Assembly (NCBI GenBank): GCA_007280205.1
Contig: QYPX01000081.1
Location: forward strand, 58,442 to 122,441
Source: Comamonadaceae bacterium
Lineage (GTDB): Bacteria; Pseudomonadota; Gammaproteobacteria; Burkholderiales; Burkholderiaceae_C
Direction: 5' to 3'
DNA: 64,000 nucleotides
A program made the translations under genes and the position numbers. Positions 17,566 to 28,631 of this stretch are shown here, in pieces. Below the pieces are notes generated by a model, which worked only from the letters and a program-made list of their open reading frames with translations, had not been told where the DNA came from and ran no database searches. Position 1 is the first letter of the stretch. Each line of letters begins with the position of its first letter.

Positions 17566-18408
17566 CTACCGCTTTGTGACTTTAAGCGCCTTAACCGCGA
17601 CTGGCGCCAAGTAGTTCTGCGCCGACACAACCGGCTTTCCGGTCTGGCTCTCCAACTGCCTGCGCGCTTGCCTGGCGATGCCGCCACCGGCTTTGGCGGC
17701 GGTCTTGTTGTCGGCCATCCCGGTGGCATCCGTCGTTTCGGCAATCTGCCGCGTGGAGAGTTCGGCCAGCGCGGTGAAGATCAGTTCGGCCTCGGTCATG
17801 TGGTCGCGCAGGTTGTGGCTGGTCAGCCCCTTAGCCTGCTTGTGGTCCTTGACGCTGACGCCGGTCCATTCCTGGTGAATGATGTTGGTCAGGATGGCGA
17901 ACTCCTGGCCTGCCTTGATCTCGTGCTCGCGCCAGTAGTCGGTGAGCTTGTTGCGGGTTTCTTGCCCGGTCATGCGCTGTTGAATCCACTTGTCGCTGCG
18001 GCCATGCTGCTGCCAGGTCTGGCGGGCGCGGTCCAGCGTTAGCGCGGGGTCGGCCATTTCCTGCATGCGCTCGTAGCCCACTTTGGCCAGCCACAGTTTG
18101 ATGGGTTCGGCTTTGGGGCTGGGGATGGATTGGATGACGCGCAGCAACGTGGCGGCTTTAGCGCAATCGGTTTCGCGTTGTTTTCCATCGGTGGCTGTCA
18201 ATTTCAACCGTACGATTTCCTCGTACGGTTGCTCCGAAGCGGCCTCCAGAGCCAGTTTGCGCTTCAGGTCTGACCAGTAGCGCTTGGCGCTCTTGCTCTG
18301 CGTCAGCACCTGCACCACGTCAATCACCGAAAACCACCAGGTCTCGGTGTCTTCGTCGTAGACGCGGCGGATGGACTGGCCATCAAATTCGGCAGGCAAG
18401 ATCTTCAT
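17566..18408 (-). CDS. BRO-N domain (antirepressor-like) protein, SOS-boxed
   Basis: A 280-residue protein with an N-terminal BRO-N domain (DGQSIRRVYDEDTETWWFSV, then IDVVQVL), the DNA-binding module found in phage antirepressors and baculovirus BRO proteins. It then shows the conserved blocks of the chromosomal BRO-N family: IQSIPSPKAEPIKLWLAKVG, NLRDHMTEAELIFTALAE and TGKPVVSAQNYL. No other phage gene is near. The ATG at 18408 is chosen because it starts the BRO-N fold; the longer frame runs through the promoter. A perfect LexA-type box lies 48 bases upstream. Biochemical role unknown; damage-inducible expression is inferred. Confidence 0.82.
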   Translation of the reverse strand: MKILPAEFDGQSIRRVYDEDTETWWFSVIDVVQVLTQSKSAKRYWSDLKRKLALEAASEQPYEEIVRLKLTATDGKQRETDCAKAATLLRVIQSIPSPKAEPIKLWLAKVGYERMQEMADPALTLDRARQTWQQHGRSDKWIQQRMTGQETRNKLTDYWREHEIKAGQEFAILTNIIHQEWTGVSVKDHKQAKGLTSHNLRDHMTEAELIFTALAELSTRQIAETTDATGMADNKTAAKAGGGIARQARRQLESQTGKPVVSAQNYLAPVAVKALKVTKR

Positions 18409-18455
18409 GGACACGCTCCTGTGGCAGATGTGCTGGCATTGCACTTGAATAGCCA

Positions 18456-18471
18456 CTGTATTTTTGCACAG
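18456..18471 (-). promoter_or_regulatory. LexA (SOS) box upstream of the BRO-N gene
   Basis: CTGTATTTTTGCACAG matches the CTGT-N8-ACAG LexA consensus of beta- and gammaproteobacteria at every conserved base. It is 48 bases upstream of the BRO-N start and 117 bases from the divergent VOC gene. Confidence 0.75.
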
Positions 18472-18587
18472 TATTCTGGATTTGTGGTGGCCGCAAAGCG
18501 CAGGCTGACCGCAACGTGTTGACCAGCCATCAGGTACTATCTTCACGATTCAACTTCGCCCCAAGCCGGGCTCTAACGGAGAAAGCC

Positions 18588-18968
18588 ATGTTCAGTCATG
18601 TGATGGTCGGTGTGAATGATCTTGAGGTCTCAAAGAAGTTTTACGACGCGCTGCTCGGCACGCTGGGCATTGGCCCTGGCGTAGCGAACAAAGAGCGCTA
18701 TTTCTATCGCAGCCCCACCGGTACCTTCGGCATCACCAAGCCCATCAATGGCCAGCCCGCGACGCACGGCAATGGCAGCACCCTCGGGTTCACCATGCAG
18801 TCCCCGGAACAAGCCAACGCCTTCCATGCGGCGGGCGTGGCAAACGGCGGCAGCACCTGCGAAGACCCGCCGGGCTGGCGCGAAGGCGCGGCCGGCAAGC
18901 TCTATCTGGCGTATCTGCGAGACCCCGACGGCAACAAGATCTGCGCGCTGCACCGCCCCGCCAAGTAA
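18588..18968 (+). CDS. VOC family (glyoxalase-like) protein
   Basis: A 126-residue vicinal-oxygen-chelate fold protein. It opens MFSHVMVGVNDLEVSKKFYD, the first beta-alpha-beta unit with the metal-ligand His, and ends in the paired unit LYLAYLRDPDGNKICALHRP. A ribosome site GGAGAAA precedes the ATG at 18588. The family includes glyoxalases, dioxygenases and resistance proteins, and this subgroup (YCII/PhnB-like in length) has no defined substrate. It faces the nucleotidyltransferase gene tail to tail, 16 bases apart. Confidence 0.85.
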   Translation: MFSHVMVGVNDLEVSKKFYDALLGTLGIGPGVANKERYFYRSPTGTFGITKPINGQPATHGNGSTLGFTMQSPEQANAFHAAGVANGGSTCEDPPGWREGAAGKLYLAYLRDPDGNKICALHRPAK

Positions 18969-18984
18969 GGCGTGTTGCTTTGGC

Positions 18985-19935
18985 TTAATTGACCGAAAGC
19001 TGAGGCAGGTACTTTTCGAGCAACTCCTGCACGGCGTCGGCCTGCAGCGCATCGCGGCGGCGCTTCATGGCGTCTCGTTCGGCTTGCGTCGACAGCCATC
19101 GCTTGAACGCCACGAACGTTACCGGATGCACGGTGTTCATGCGCGCCATAGTGCCGTTGCTGGCCACGATCACGGCCGAGAAGCCGGGCGAATCCAGCAG
19201 CACGTTGGCACGGCGCGCCTGGACTACCCAGAAGTCTTCGTCTTCATCGCTGAGTTTGATGGGGTGAGGGTCATCACCTGCGCGCTCCCGGCGGATGATG
19301 TCCACCTCAAAGCCTTCCTTGTTGACGGCGGTGTATTTCTGGCCTTTTCGGATGCGAAACGTGGCATCGACTTTTTTCAAGACACCGAGCATGGAGCTGT
19401 CCACGCGCGCCAACTGGGTGGAAAAGATAATGCGTTTACGCGTGTCCCACAGCAGGTCGATGTCGCGGGTGGCCAAGGCCTCGGCGTCCAGGCGCACGCC
19501 GGCGGCGGCCTCATAGGCGTAAAGCGCGTGGGTGCCCACGACGCGAAAGTGCTCGCTCAGTTTGGTGCTCGCCAAGCGGTTCAGTAACGCGACCACCAGC
19601 GGGTCAACCCGGCCCACGCGCAGGGCGCGATTGAGCCGCTGCTGTTGCATCAGCGCAGCTTGCAGGCCAGACACACGCTCGGCGCTTTCACGCTTTCTCT
19701 GGGTGAATCGTGTGTAGATGGCATCAAGCTCCGCAGTGCGTGACCCCAGGCTGGTTTCGGCACCCGCAGGGGTGGTGCGGACCAGGTATTTGGCGTCGGG
19801 CGAAGTGGGCGGGCCCGCATGCCAGTACATGCCGCCGCGCACCTGAGCCGCCTCTTCCAGAGCCTCTTCCAGGGCTTCGAAGACCGCGACAGCGTCGATG
19901 TATTGGCGCGAAATGGAGGCACTTGTTTCCAGCAT
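18985..19935 (-). CDS. GSU2403-type nucleotidyltransferase-fold protein
   Basis: A 316-residue protein of the NTP_transf_8 (PF12281) group. The nucleotidyltransferase core is recognisable in RVVGTHALYAYEAAAGVRL followed by ATRDIDLLWD, giving the G-T/S...D-x-D pattern, and a later VDIIRR supplies the third acidic position. Residues 1-110 form a long helical region rich in Glu and Arg. Related nucleotidyltransferase folds occur in toxin-antitoxin systems (for example MNT and AbiEii), and this gene sits at the end of the accessory block, but no partner gene adjoins it. Upstream is a 125-base AT-rich spacer shared with the divergent AlkZ-like gene. Confidence 0.75.
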   Translation of the reverse strand: MLETSASISRQYIDAVAVFEALEEALEEAAQVRGGMYWHAGPPTSPDAKYLVRTTPAGAETSLGSRTAELDAIYTRFTQRKRESAERVSGLQAALMQQQRLNRALRVGRVDPLVVALLNRLASTKLSEHFRVVGTHALYAYEAAAGVRLDAEALATRDIDLLWDTRKRIIFSTQLARVDSSMLGVLKKVDATFRIRKGQKYTAVNKEGFEVDIIRRERAGDDPHPIKLSDEDEDFWVVQARRANVLLDSPGFSAVIVASNGTMARMNTVHPVTFVAFKRWLSTQAERDAMKRRRDALQADAVQELLEKYLPQLSVN

Positions 19936-20060
19936 TTCGGTATATTAATACGTTTTCTAGATTTGTACCGAGATTTGTTATACAACAACAGGTTACGTTG
20001 CTTTTTATAACCATTGATGTAGATTAAGGGGCACCACCCGCATCCACCCACAGCAAGCCC

Positions 20061-21188
20061 ATGCCCAAGCTCCCCGCCTCTCCCATCACACTGGACGCCC
20101 TGCGCCGCTACGCGGTGGCGCGCACGCTGTTCACGCCCACCACCCTGGGCCGCGCGATCGAGCGTCTGGGCTTTGTGCAGGCCGACCCGATCCGCGCACC
20201 AGCGCGTGCGCAGGACCTGACCCTGCGCCACCGTGTCAAGGGCTATTGCGCTGGCGATCTGGAGCGGCGTTACCCGACGCTCGACATTGAAGAAGACTTC
20301 TTCGTCAACTACGGCTTCTTGCCGCGCGCCACGCAGGCGCTGATGCACCCCCGCACAGCGCGCGTGGCGTGGCCGGCAGCGCGTTTGAAGAAGGCTCATG
20401 CCGTGCTTGACTTTGTGCGCCAGCACGGGGTGGTGCACCCGCGCGAGGTCGATGCGCACTTTGCGCACGGCTCGGCCCGCAACTGGTTTGGCGGCTCGTC
20501 CAATGCAAGTACGCAGCTGCTCGACGACATGCATTACCGTGGCATGTTGCGCATTGCGGCGCGTGTCAGTGGCGTGCGCACCTACGCCGTCAGCCAGCCG
20601 CAGGAGCCGCTTGCAGCGCTGGCCGGGCCGACCCAGGCCATGGACGCGCTGGTGGATGTGATTGTGCGCAAGTACGCGCCCCTGCCGGAACGCTCACTGG
20701 GTGAACTGATCAGCCACCTGCGCGGCGGTGCGCCGCAATGGGCTGACCAGCGCCAGGCTGCCTTACAGAGCGCCAAGCTGCGGCTCGCTTCAAGCCGGAT
20801 CGGTGGTGTGACCTGGTACTGGCCAGCGGACGAGTCGCCGGCCTCACGCCGCCATGCGGTGGGCGATGTGGTGCGACTGCTGGCGCCGTTTGATCCGGTG
20901 GTTTGGGACCGCCGACGCTTTGAAATGTTCTGGGATTGGGCCTACCGTTTCGAGGCCTACACGCCGGCTGCCAAACGGGTGCGAGGCTATTACGCGTTGC
21001 CGCTGTTGTGGCGGGATCAGGTGATTGGCTGGGGCAATGTGGCGCTGCGTGGTGACAAGCTTCAGGTCGATTTGGGTTATGTGTCGGGCACCGCGCCGCG
21101 TGAAGCCGCCTTTGCTCAGGCGCTGGAAGAGGAACTGGCGCGGCTGCATACGTTTCTCGCCTTGCCGTTGATCCAGAAGTGCCCATAA
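20061..21188 (+). CDS. AlkZ/YcaQ-like winged-helix DNA glycosylase
   Basis: A 375-residue protein of the HTH_42 family (E. coli YcaQ, Streptomyces AlkZ), which unhooks alkylated or interstrand-crosslinked bases from DNA. The catalytic QxD motif is visible as Q40-A-D42 in FVQADPIRAPARAQDLTLRH. Length and the three-winged-helix layout fit the family, with conserved blocks RRFEMFWDWAYRFEAYTPAA, then KRVRGYYALPLLW near the C-terminus. It stands alone after the AT-rich spacer and is followed 27 bases later by the cyclic-nucleotide-binding gene, which may be separately transcribed. Confidence 0.83.
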   Translation: MPKLPASPITLDALRRYAVARTLFTPTTLGRAIERLGFVQADPIRAPARAQDLTLRHRVKGYCAGDLERRYPTLDIEEDFFVNYGFLPRATQALMHPRTARVAWPAARLKKAHAVLDFVRQHGVVHPREVDAHFAHGSARNWFGGSSNASTQLLDDMHYRGMLRIAARVSGVRTYAVSQPQEPLAALAGPTQAMDALVDVIVRKYAPLPERSLGELISHLRGGAPQWADQRQAALQSAKLRLASSRIGGVTWYWPADESPASRRHAVGDVVRLLAPFDPVVWDRRRFEMFWDWAYRFEAYTPAAKRVRGYYALPLLWRDQVIGWGNVALRGDKLQVDLGYVSGTAPREAAFAQALEEELARLHTFLALPLIQKCP

Positions 21189-21215
21189 TGCGAACTTGTC
21201 AACTCCGCAAGCACG

Positions 21216-21794
21216 ATGTTCAAGAATTTATTTGGCAAGCAGCAAGCCGCAACGCTGGATTCCACCGGCCCGGCGGACTTTCCGGCGCTGGAGACGGCTG
21301 CCGAGTTGCTGACGGCACCGTCTGCCATGCTGCAACTCAGTCTGGCTGAAGCGCGCGTGGTGGCGCGTTACATGCGACCCCGCTTCATCCGCGAAGGCAC
21401 CGTCTTTATTCGTGAAGGCGATGCTGAGGGCACCGGTTTCATGGCACTGGTTCTGGATGGTGAGGTGACAGTAGAAAACATTGTGGTCAGTCGCGTCTCG
21501 CCGATCACGGTGACGGTCCTGGGTGCCGGTAGCATGCACGGTGAGTTGGGGCTGATTGATGGCTTGCCGCGTTCGGCTTCGTGCACTGCAAGTTCGGATT
21601 TGCAGTGTGTGATCCTGACGCGCGAGGCCATGCTTCAATTGCTCACGGACGATCCCAAAATGGGCGCCAAACTGATGATGGCGATTGCGATGCGCGTTGC
21701 ACAGAGGCTGCGCGATAACACCCAGAAGTTGAAAAAGTACGTGCAACTCACCAAGGCCATGCAGCAGGAAATCGATCACCTGATGCCGGGTTAG
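21216..21794 (+). CDS. Cyclic-nucleotide-binding domain protein without DNA-binding domain
   Basis: A 192-residue protein with one cNMP-binding beta-barrel (about 45-165). The phosphate-binding cassette region reads GSMHGELGLIDGLPRSASCTA, matching the G-E-x-x-L...R-S/T-A pattern (the Glu and Arg contact the ribose-phosphate). Unlike Crp/Fnr regulators it lacks a C-terminal helix-turn-helix and ends in a short helix with many Lys, Gln and Met residues. It lies 22 bases before the cyclase gene, so the two are probably one operon, with this protein as a candidate reader of the nucleotide made by its neighbour. Confidence 0.85.
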   Translation: MFKNLFGKQQAATLDSTGPADFPALETAAELLTAPSAMLQLSLAEARVVARYMRPRFIREGTVFIREGDAEGTGFMALVLDGEVTVENIVVSRVSPITVTVLGAGSMHGELGLIDGLPRSASCTASSDLQCVILTREAMLQLLTDDPKMGAKLMMAIAMRVAQRLRDNTQKLKKYVQLTKAMQQEIDHLMPG

Positions 21795-21816
21795 CGAAAC
21801 AAGGAAGGACCTCTCC

Positions 21817-24054
21817 ATGGCCCGTAATCGCCGAGCCAGCCGACGTTCTGGCAATTCAACGCAGGCTGCAGTGTATGTACTGCTCATTTGCAGCCTGCTT
21901 TATGCTGTGGCGCTGGCATGGGTTGGCTTTGGCAAACAAAGCAGCTTTGCATTTGATCCCTATGTGATTCGACAGTTGCGACTGGCCCAGTTCGATCAGT
22001 TTCAGCGCTGGTACCAGCGGCCCAGCGTCTCTGCGCCGGTCAGCGTGGTGGATATCGACGAAGCCAGTCTGAAAGCCTATGGTCAGTGGCCCTGGCCGCG
22101 CACACGTATCGCCGATCTGGTGCAGCAGCTGCACGTGGCGGGCGCGAAGGTGATTGCGTTTGACGTGCTATTGGCCGAACCTGATCGCACCTCGCCCAAA
22201 GCCATGGCGGCGCTTTGGCAGGACCCGCAGGCGAGCGTTTTTCTGAAGGGCTTGTCGGACCACGACGAGGTTTTGGCGCGGGTGCTCGTGGGGAAGGGCG
22301 TGGTGCTGGGAACGCTGTTCTCGGACAGCGGCTCTGCAGCGCCCGGCACAGCGCTGCCAGTTACCTTGCCAAAGCTGCCATATCGCGTCATCAACAAAGG
22401 ACATGACGACTCCGAACAGGCTCCGACGCAACGGCTGCACAAGTTCGATACGGCTGTCTGGCCCTTGCCGGTACTGTCTGACAGCGCGAGTGGTTTGGGT
22501 GCCATCAACTTTGTCGCCGATGCCGACAGTGTGGTGCGCCGGGTGCCGATGCTGATGCGTCTGCGTGAAGAGGTGATACCGAGTTTGAGCGCCGAGGCAT
22601 TGCGTGTCTACCAGGGGGCGGCCAACCTGTATGTGAGTACCAAGGGGCTTGAGAATCGGATGGAAGCGGGGATTCAGAGTGTTCGCATTGGTCAAGTGGT
22701 TGTGCCGACCGACGACAGGGGCGAAATCTGGTTGCAGTACAGCCAAGACCGCGCTGCGAAGTTCATCTCCGCGGCGCAGGTTCTCGATGGGACGGTTGGC
22801 GCAGAGCAGTTCAAAGGAAAGATTGTGCTGGTCGGCACCTCGGTGCTTGGCTTGATGGATTTGCGTTATGACCCTTGGGGAGAGTTGATGCCCGGTGTGC
22901 GCACCCACGCGATGGCACTGGAGCAAATGTTGACACGGCGGTATCTGGAGCGCCCAAGTGGGTCCAGTGCGGCCGAGGCCTTGCTGCTGCTGGCCGGGTC
23001 CTTGATCGTTGGTCTGTATGCCTTGCGTGCGACAGCGCGCCGGTCTGCTTTGCTGACCGTCGTGCTGTTGCTACTTTTGTGGGCTTGCGTCGCGTACGCC
23101 TATGTGGTGGAGCACTGGCTGCTCGATGCCATCAATCCGACATTGGCTATTGTGCTGAGCTTTGTCTTGACCAGCGCCGTGCACCACTTTGCCACGGAGC
23201 GCGAGCGGCGCTGGGTGCGTCAGGCTTTTTCACGCTATGTGTCGCCGAACCGGGTCGCGCATCTGATGGCGCATCCCGACCAACTGCGACTCGGTGGGCA
23301 GCGCCGGGTCTGCAGTTTTGTCTTTACCGATTTGATCGGATTTACCGCACTGATGGAAAAAACCGACCCGACTCAGGTGGTCGCGCTACTCAATGAGTAC
23401 CTGGAAGGCATGCTGGTGATTGTCTTCAGGCACGAAGGCACGCTCGAGCGCATCATGGGCGATGCAGTGGCGGTACTGTTTTCGGCGCCCGTGACGCAGC
23501 CCGATCACTGCCAGCGCGCCCTTGACTGCGCGCTGGAAATGCATGTTTTTGCCACGGCTTACGCGGTCCGCCTGCAGGCGCAGGGTGTGCCATGGGGTCA
23601 CACCCGCATCGGTGTGCACAGTGGTGAGGTGGTGGTCGGAAACTTTGGCGGCAAGACCCTGTTTGATTACCGTGCTTTGGGCGATCCGATCAACACAGCC
23701 GCGCGTCTGGAGAGCGTCAACAAGCATCTGGGAACCCAGGTTTGTGTGTCGCAGGCGATTGTGGATGGCTGCCCGGGTGCGCCGGCGCGCGTGGTCGGGC
23801 GGCTGGTGCTCAAGGGCAGGAGTCAGCCGCTGCGGGCCTACGAGCCGCTGGCCGTAATTAACACCGCTCAGTGCGCCAGCGTGGCTGACTACGCAGCGGC
23901 CATGCACTTGCTGGAGTCCGGCGATGCAAGCGCCGCATTGGCGGCTTTCGAGACTCTGGCCGCCAGTCATCCGAACGATCCGCTGGTGACACTGCACCTG
24001 CGGCGACTGCAGGAAGGTGCTAGCGACGATTTGATCGTGATGAGCGAGAAGTAG
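21817..24054 (+). CDS. CHASE2-domain class III nucleotide cyclase
   Basis: A 745-residue membrane receptor cyclase. One membrane segment at about 14-36 leads into a large extracytoplasmic CHASE2 domain (about 40-370), two or three more membrane segments follow (about 385-455), and a class III cyclase domain occupies about 485-680. Metal-binding aspartates D505 (FTDLIGFT) and D549 (IMGDAV) and the transition-state pair N626/R630 (NTAARLE) are present. The two positions that normally choose the purine (Lys in DKxxGD and Asp/Thr after the Tyr of DY-x-x-x-G) appear to be R545 and R619. A C-terminal tail resembles a tetratricopeptide helix pair. It converges on ompA-fecR genes 6 bases away. Confidence 0.88.
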   Translation: MARNRRASRRSGNSTQAAVYVLLICSLLYAVALAWVGFGKQSSFAFDPYVIRQLRLAQFDQFQRWYQRPSVSAPVSVVDIDEASLKAYGQWPWPRTRIADLVQQLHVAGAKVIAFDVLLAEPDRTSPKAMAALWQDPQASVFLKGLSDHDEVLARVLVGKGVVLGTLFSDSGSAAPGTALPVTLPKLPYRVINKGHDDSEQAPTQRLHKFDTAVWPLPVLSDSASGLGAINFVADADSVVRRVPMLMRLREEVIPSLSAEALRVYQGAANLYVSTKGLENRMEAGIQSVRIGQVVVPTDDRGEIWLQYSQDRAAKFISAAQVLDGTVGAEQFKGKIVLVGTSVLGLMDLRYDPWGELMPGVRTHAMALEQMLTRRYLERPSGSSAAEALLLLAGSLIVGLYALRATARRSALLTVVLLLLLWACVAYAYVVEHWLLDAINPTLAIVLSFVLTSAVHHFATERERRWVRQAFSRYVSPNRVAHLMAHPDQLRLGGQRRVCSFVFTDLIGFTALMEKTDPTQVVALLNEYLEGMLVIVFRHEGTLERIMGDAVAVLFSAPVTQPDHCQRALDCALEMHVFATAYAVRLQAQGVPWGHTRIGVHSGEVVVGNFGGKTLFDYRALGDPINTAARLESVNKHLGTQVCVSQAIVDGCPGAPARVVGRLVLKGRSQPLRAYEPLAVINTAQCASVADYAAAMHLLESGDASAALAAFETLAASHPNDPLVTLHLRRLQEGASDDLIVMSEK

Positions 24055-24060
24055 CGATGA

Positions 24061-24672
24061 TCAGCGTATCGTGATTTCTACGCGGCGGTTAAGCGCTTCG
24101 GCGGTGTTGTCCGGCGTGCGCACCAGCAGGTTGCCTTCACCATGTGACTCTACGGAGATTGTGGTGTTTTGCAGGCCAAGTTGTCGCAGCTGTTCGGCCA
24201 TGGCGGTGGCGCGCCGCAGACCCAGCGCCTTGTTGGCTTCGGCAAGTCCTGCGGTATCGGTATGGCCAACGACAGAGATGTCGGGTGAAGGGCGGGCTCG
24301 GGTGCGCTGCAAAACCCGTTCCAAATCCGCCTTGGACTGCGCCGTCAACACGGCGCCTCCGCTTTCAAAGTAAAGCAGAAACCGCTCCGGCGGCAGCGGC
24401 ATCGCCGCCAGGGCGGCACCAAAGTCGCGCTGGAGCTGGTCCTGCATGACAAAGAACGGTTCGCGTTTGCCGTCCAGCGCTGTCCCTTTGAAGACCTCGG
24501 TCAGAGTCTGCTCGCCCTGCGGGGTTTGCACAATCACCTTGCCCGCGTTGCCATCCGGGTCGCGCAGCAGCACCACGTAGGACCCCGTGCCCTTCTTGGA
24601 AGCGCAGCCGCCCAGCACGGCAAGCAGCGTCAAGGTGGCGGCAAGAAGAAGGGTTTTGCTGGTGAAATTCAT
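24061..24672 (-). CDS. OmpA-family peptidoglycan-binding lipoprotein
   Basis: A 203-residue envelope protein. The N-terminus is a lipoprotein signal with lipobox LGGC (cysteine near residue 23). Residues from about 90 on are an OmpA-like domain, with SVVGHTDTAGLAEANKALGL, then RRATAMAEQLRQLG and NRRVEITIR, that binds the diaminopimelate of peptidoglycan. The middle segment is not recognisable. Its start overlaps the fecR stop by four bases, so the two are co-translated. Placement against a CHASE2 cyclase suggests an envelope-sensing role, which is inference. Confidence 0.86.
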   Translation of the reverse strand: MNFTSKTLLLAATLTLLAVLGGCASKKGTGSYVVLLRDPDGNAGKVIVQTPQGEQTLTEVFKGTALDGKREPFFVMQDQLQRDFGAALAAMPLPPERFLLYFESGGAVLTAQSKADLERVLQRTRARPSPDISVVGHTDTAGLAEANKALGLRRATAMAEQLRQLGLQNTTISVESHGEGNLLVRTPDNTAEALNRRVEITIR

Positions 24673-25130
24673 TGCTCATCCTCCACCTTGACCAGAAACT
24701 GGGTCCCGCGCACGCCAATCACACCCATCGGTGTCCTGACGGAAACCGCATCGGGCTTGAGCTTGGCGATCACACCCGCAATGTAGTTCAGTGTGCCCCG
24801 CATCAAGCGTGTACTCAGTTTGAGCTGGTCGTCCGCCGGGGAGTAGAGATACTCGTCAACGGTCAGCTCGGTGTCCGGTCCGAAGGACATCAGGGTGTTG
24901 TCCTTGAAGCTGACACCCAAGGAAGCCCCCGCTTGAGTTCGCAACTGACTGCCAAGCAGGATGGGTGTGCCGCGCTGCGCCCTGACACGCTCTGCGCCGT
25001 TGCTGACCCAGGCCTCGCCGGTGACGGTCTTGACGTAGCCTATGGGCTCGGTCTGGGCTTGCGAGAACAGGGGCAGAGTCGTCAGGACCAAAGCTGCCAG
25101 TGCTTGCCGGAAGTTGAATCTTCTTTTCAT
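24669..25130 (-). CDS. FecR-domain periplasmic protein
   Basis: A 153-residue exported protein with a signal peptide (MKRRFNFRQALAALVLTT, likely cleaved at SQAQ) and a FecR domain: IGYVKTVTGEAWVSNGAERV, LGSQLRTQAGASLGVSFKD, DTELTVDEYLYSP and TPMGVIGVRGTQFLV. There is no sigma factor or anti-sigma transmembrane segment, so it is not a classical FecR regulator but a stand-alone FecR protein, a type frequently seen beside CHASE2 cyclases. The ATG at 25130 gives a proper signal peptide. Confidence 0.87.
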   Translation of the reverse strand: MKRRFNFRQALAALVLTTLPLFSQAQTEPIGYVKTVTGEAWVSNGAERVRAQRGTPILLGSQLRTQAGASLGVSFKDNTLMSFGPDTELTVDEYLYSPADDQLKLSTRLMRGTLNYIAGVIAKLKPDAVSVRTPMGVIGVRGTQFLVKVEDEQ

Positions 25131-25253
25131 TGCAGGCTCCGCAAAGACCACATTCTCGTTGATTTCTTGGACTGGCGGGTGCGTTCACTTCTCAAACCGG
25201 GCAGGCCGAAATTCGGTGCTCGCTTGCCACGCATCGGCAGAAGTTTTCGCCAG

Positions 25254-25275
25254 AAAAACGCGCCCGAAGGCGCGT
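25254..25275 (-). terminator. Terminator downstream of gapA
   Basis: Read on the minus strand, ACGCGCC and GGCGCGT form a 7-bp stem with a TTCG tetraloop, followed by TTTTTC. It lies just after the gapA stop. The rest of the 167-base spacer up to fecR shows nothing else clear. Confidence 0.85.
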
Positions 25276-25297
25276 CTTGCATGTACGCCGCAGGCGA

Positions 25298-28362
<3,065 letters not shown>

Positions 28363-28479
28363 CTGTGCCAACTCCGGATTTATATAGGGGATAAGGGTAA
28401 ACGCGGTATTTTACCGGGGCGCAGGGCGCTCTTGGGCTATGCTAGCAATCCTTCGACGCACCGAGGCTAACAATTCAGC

Positions 28480-28608
28480 TTGTCATGCCGGCCCCGGATC
28501 AGGTCCGGGGTTTCAACATCCGGCATCCAGTGCTAAGCCGTACTGGATTGCGGGTCGGGGCCCGCAATGACAAAACCGGGGCCCGCAATGACATTACAGA
28601 GGCCCGCG
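28480..28608. repeat. Cluster of palindromic GTCATTGCGGGCC-type repeats
   Basis: Several linked dyads occur here. GCCCCGGATC-AGGTCCGGGG starts the cluster, followed by CATCCAGTGC and TACTGGATTGCGGG, then two near-identical copies of GGGGCCCGCAATGACA and a diverged third (GAGGCCCGCGATGAT). The first dyad and the flanking CATCCAGTGC recur at 63361-63430, so this is one repeat family. It lies between tkt and an old yellow enzyme gene, on the latter's upstream side. Confidence 0.8.
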
Positions 28609-28631
28609 ATGATTATTCTTGAAAGATTTTT

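Noticed and set aside
17419..18042. A 207-codon plus-strand frame over the BRO-N gene
   Set aside because: No family features; the opposite strand encodes the conserved BRO-N blocks and has an SOS box.
17566..18408. Part of a prophage
   Set aside because: The BRO-N gene is alone; no integrase, terminase, capsid or attachment repeats were found within the window.
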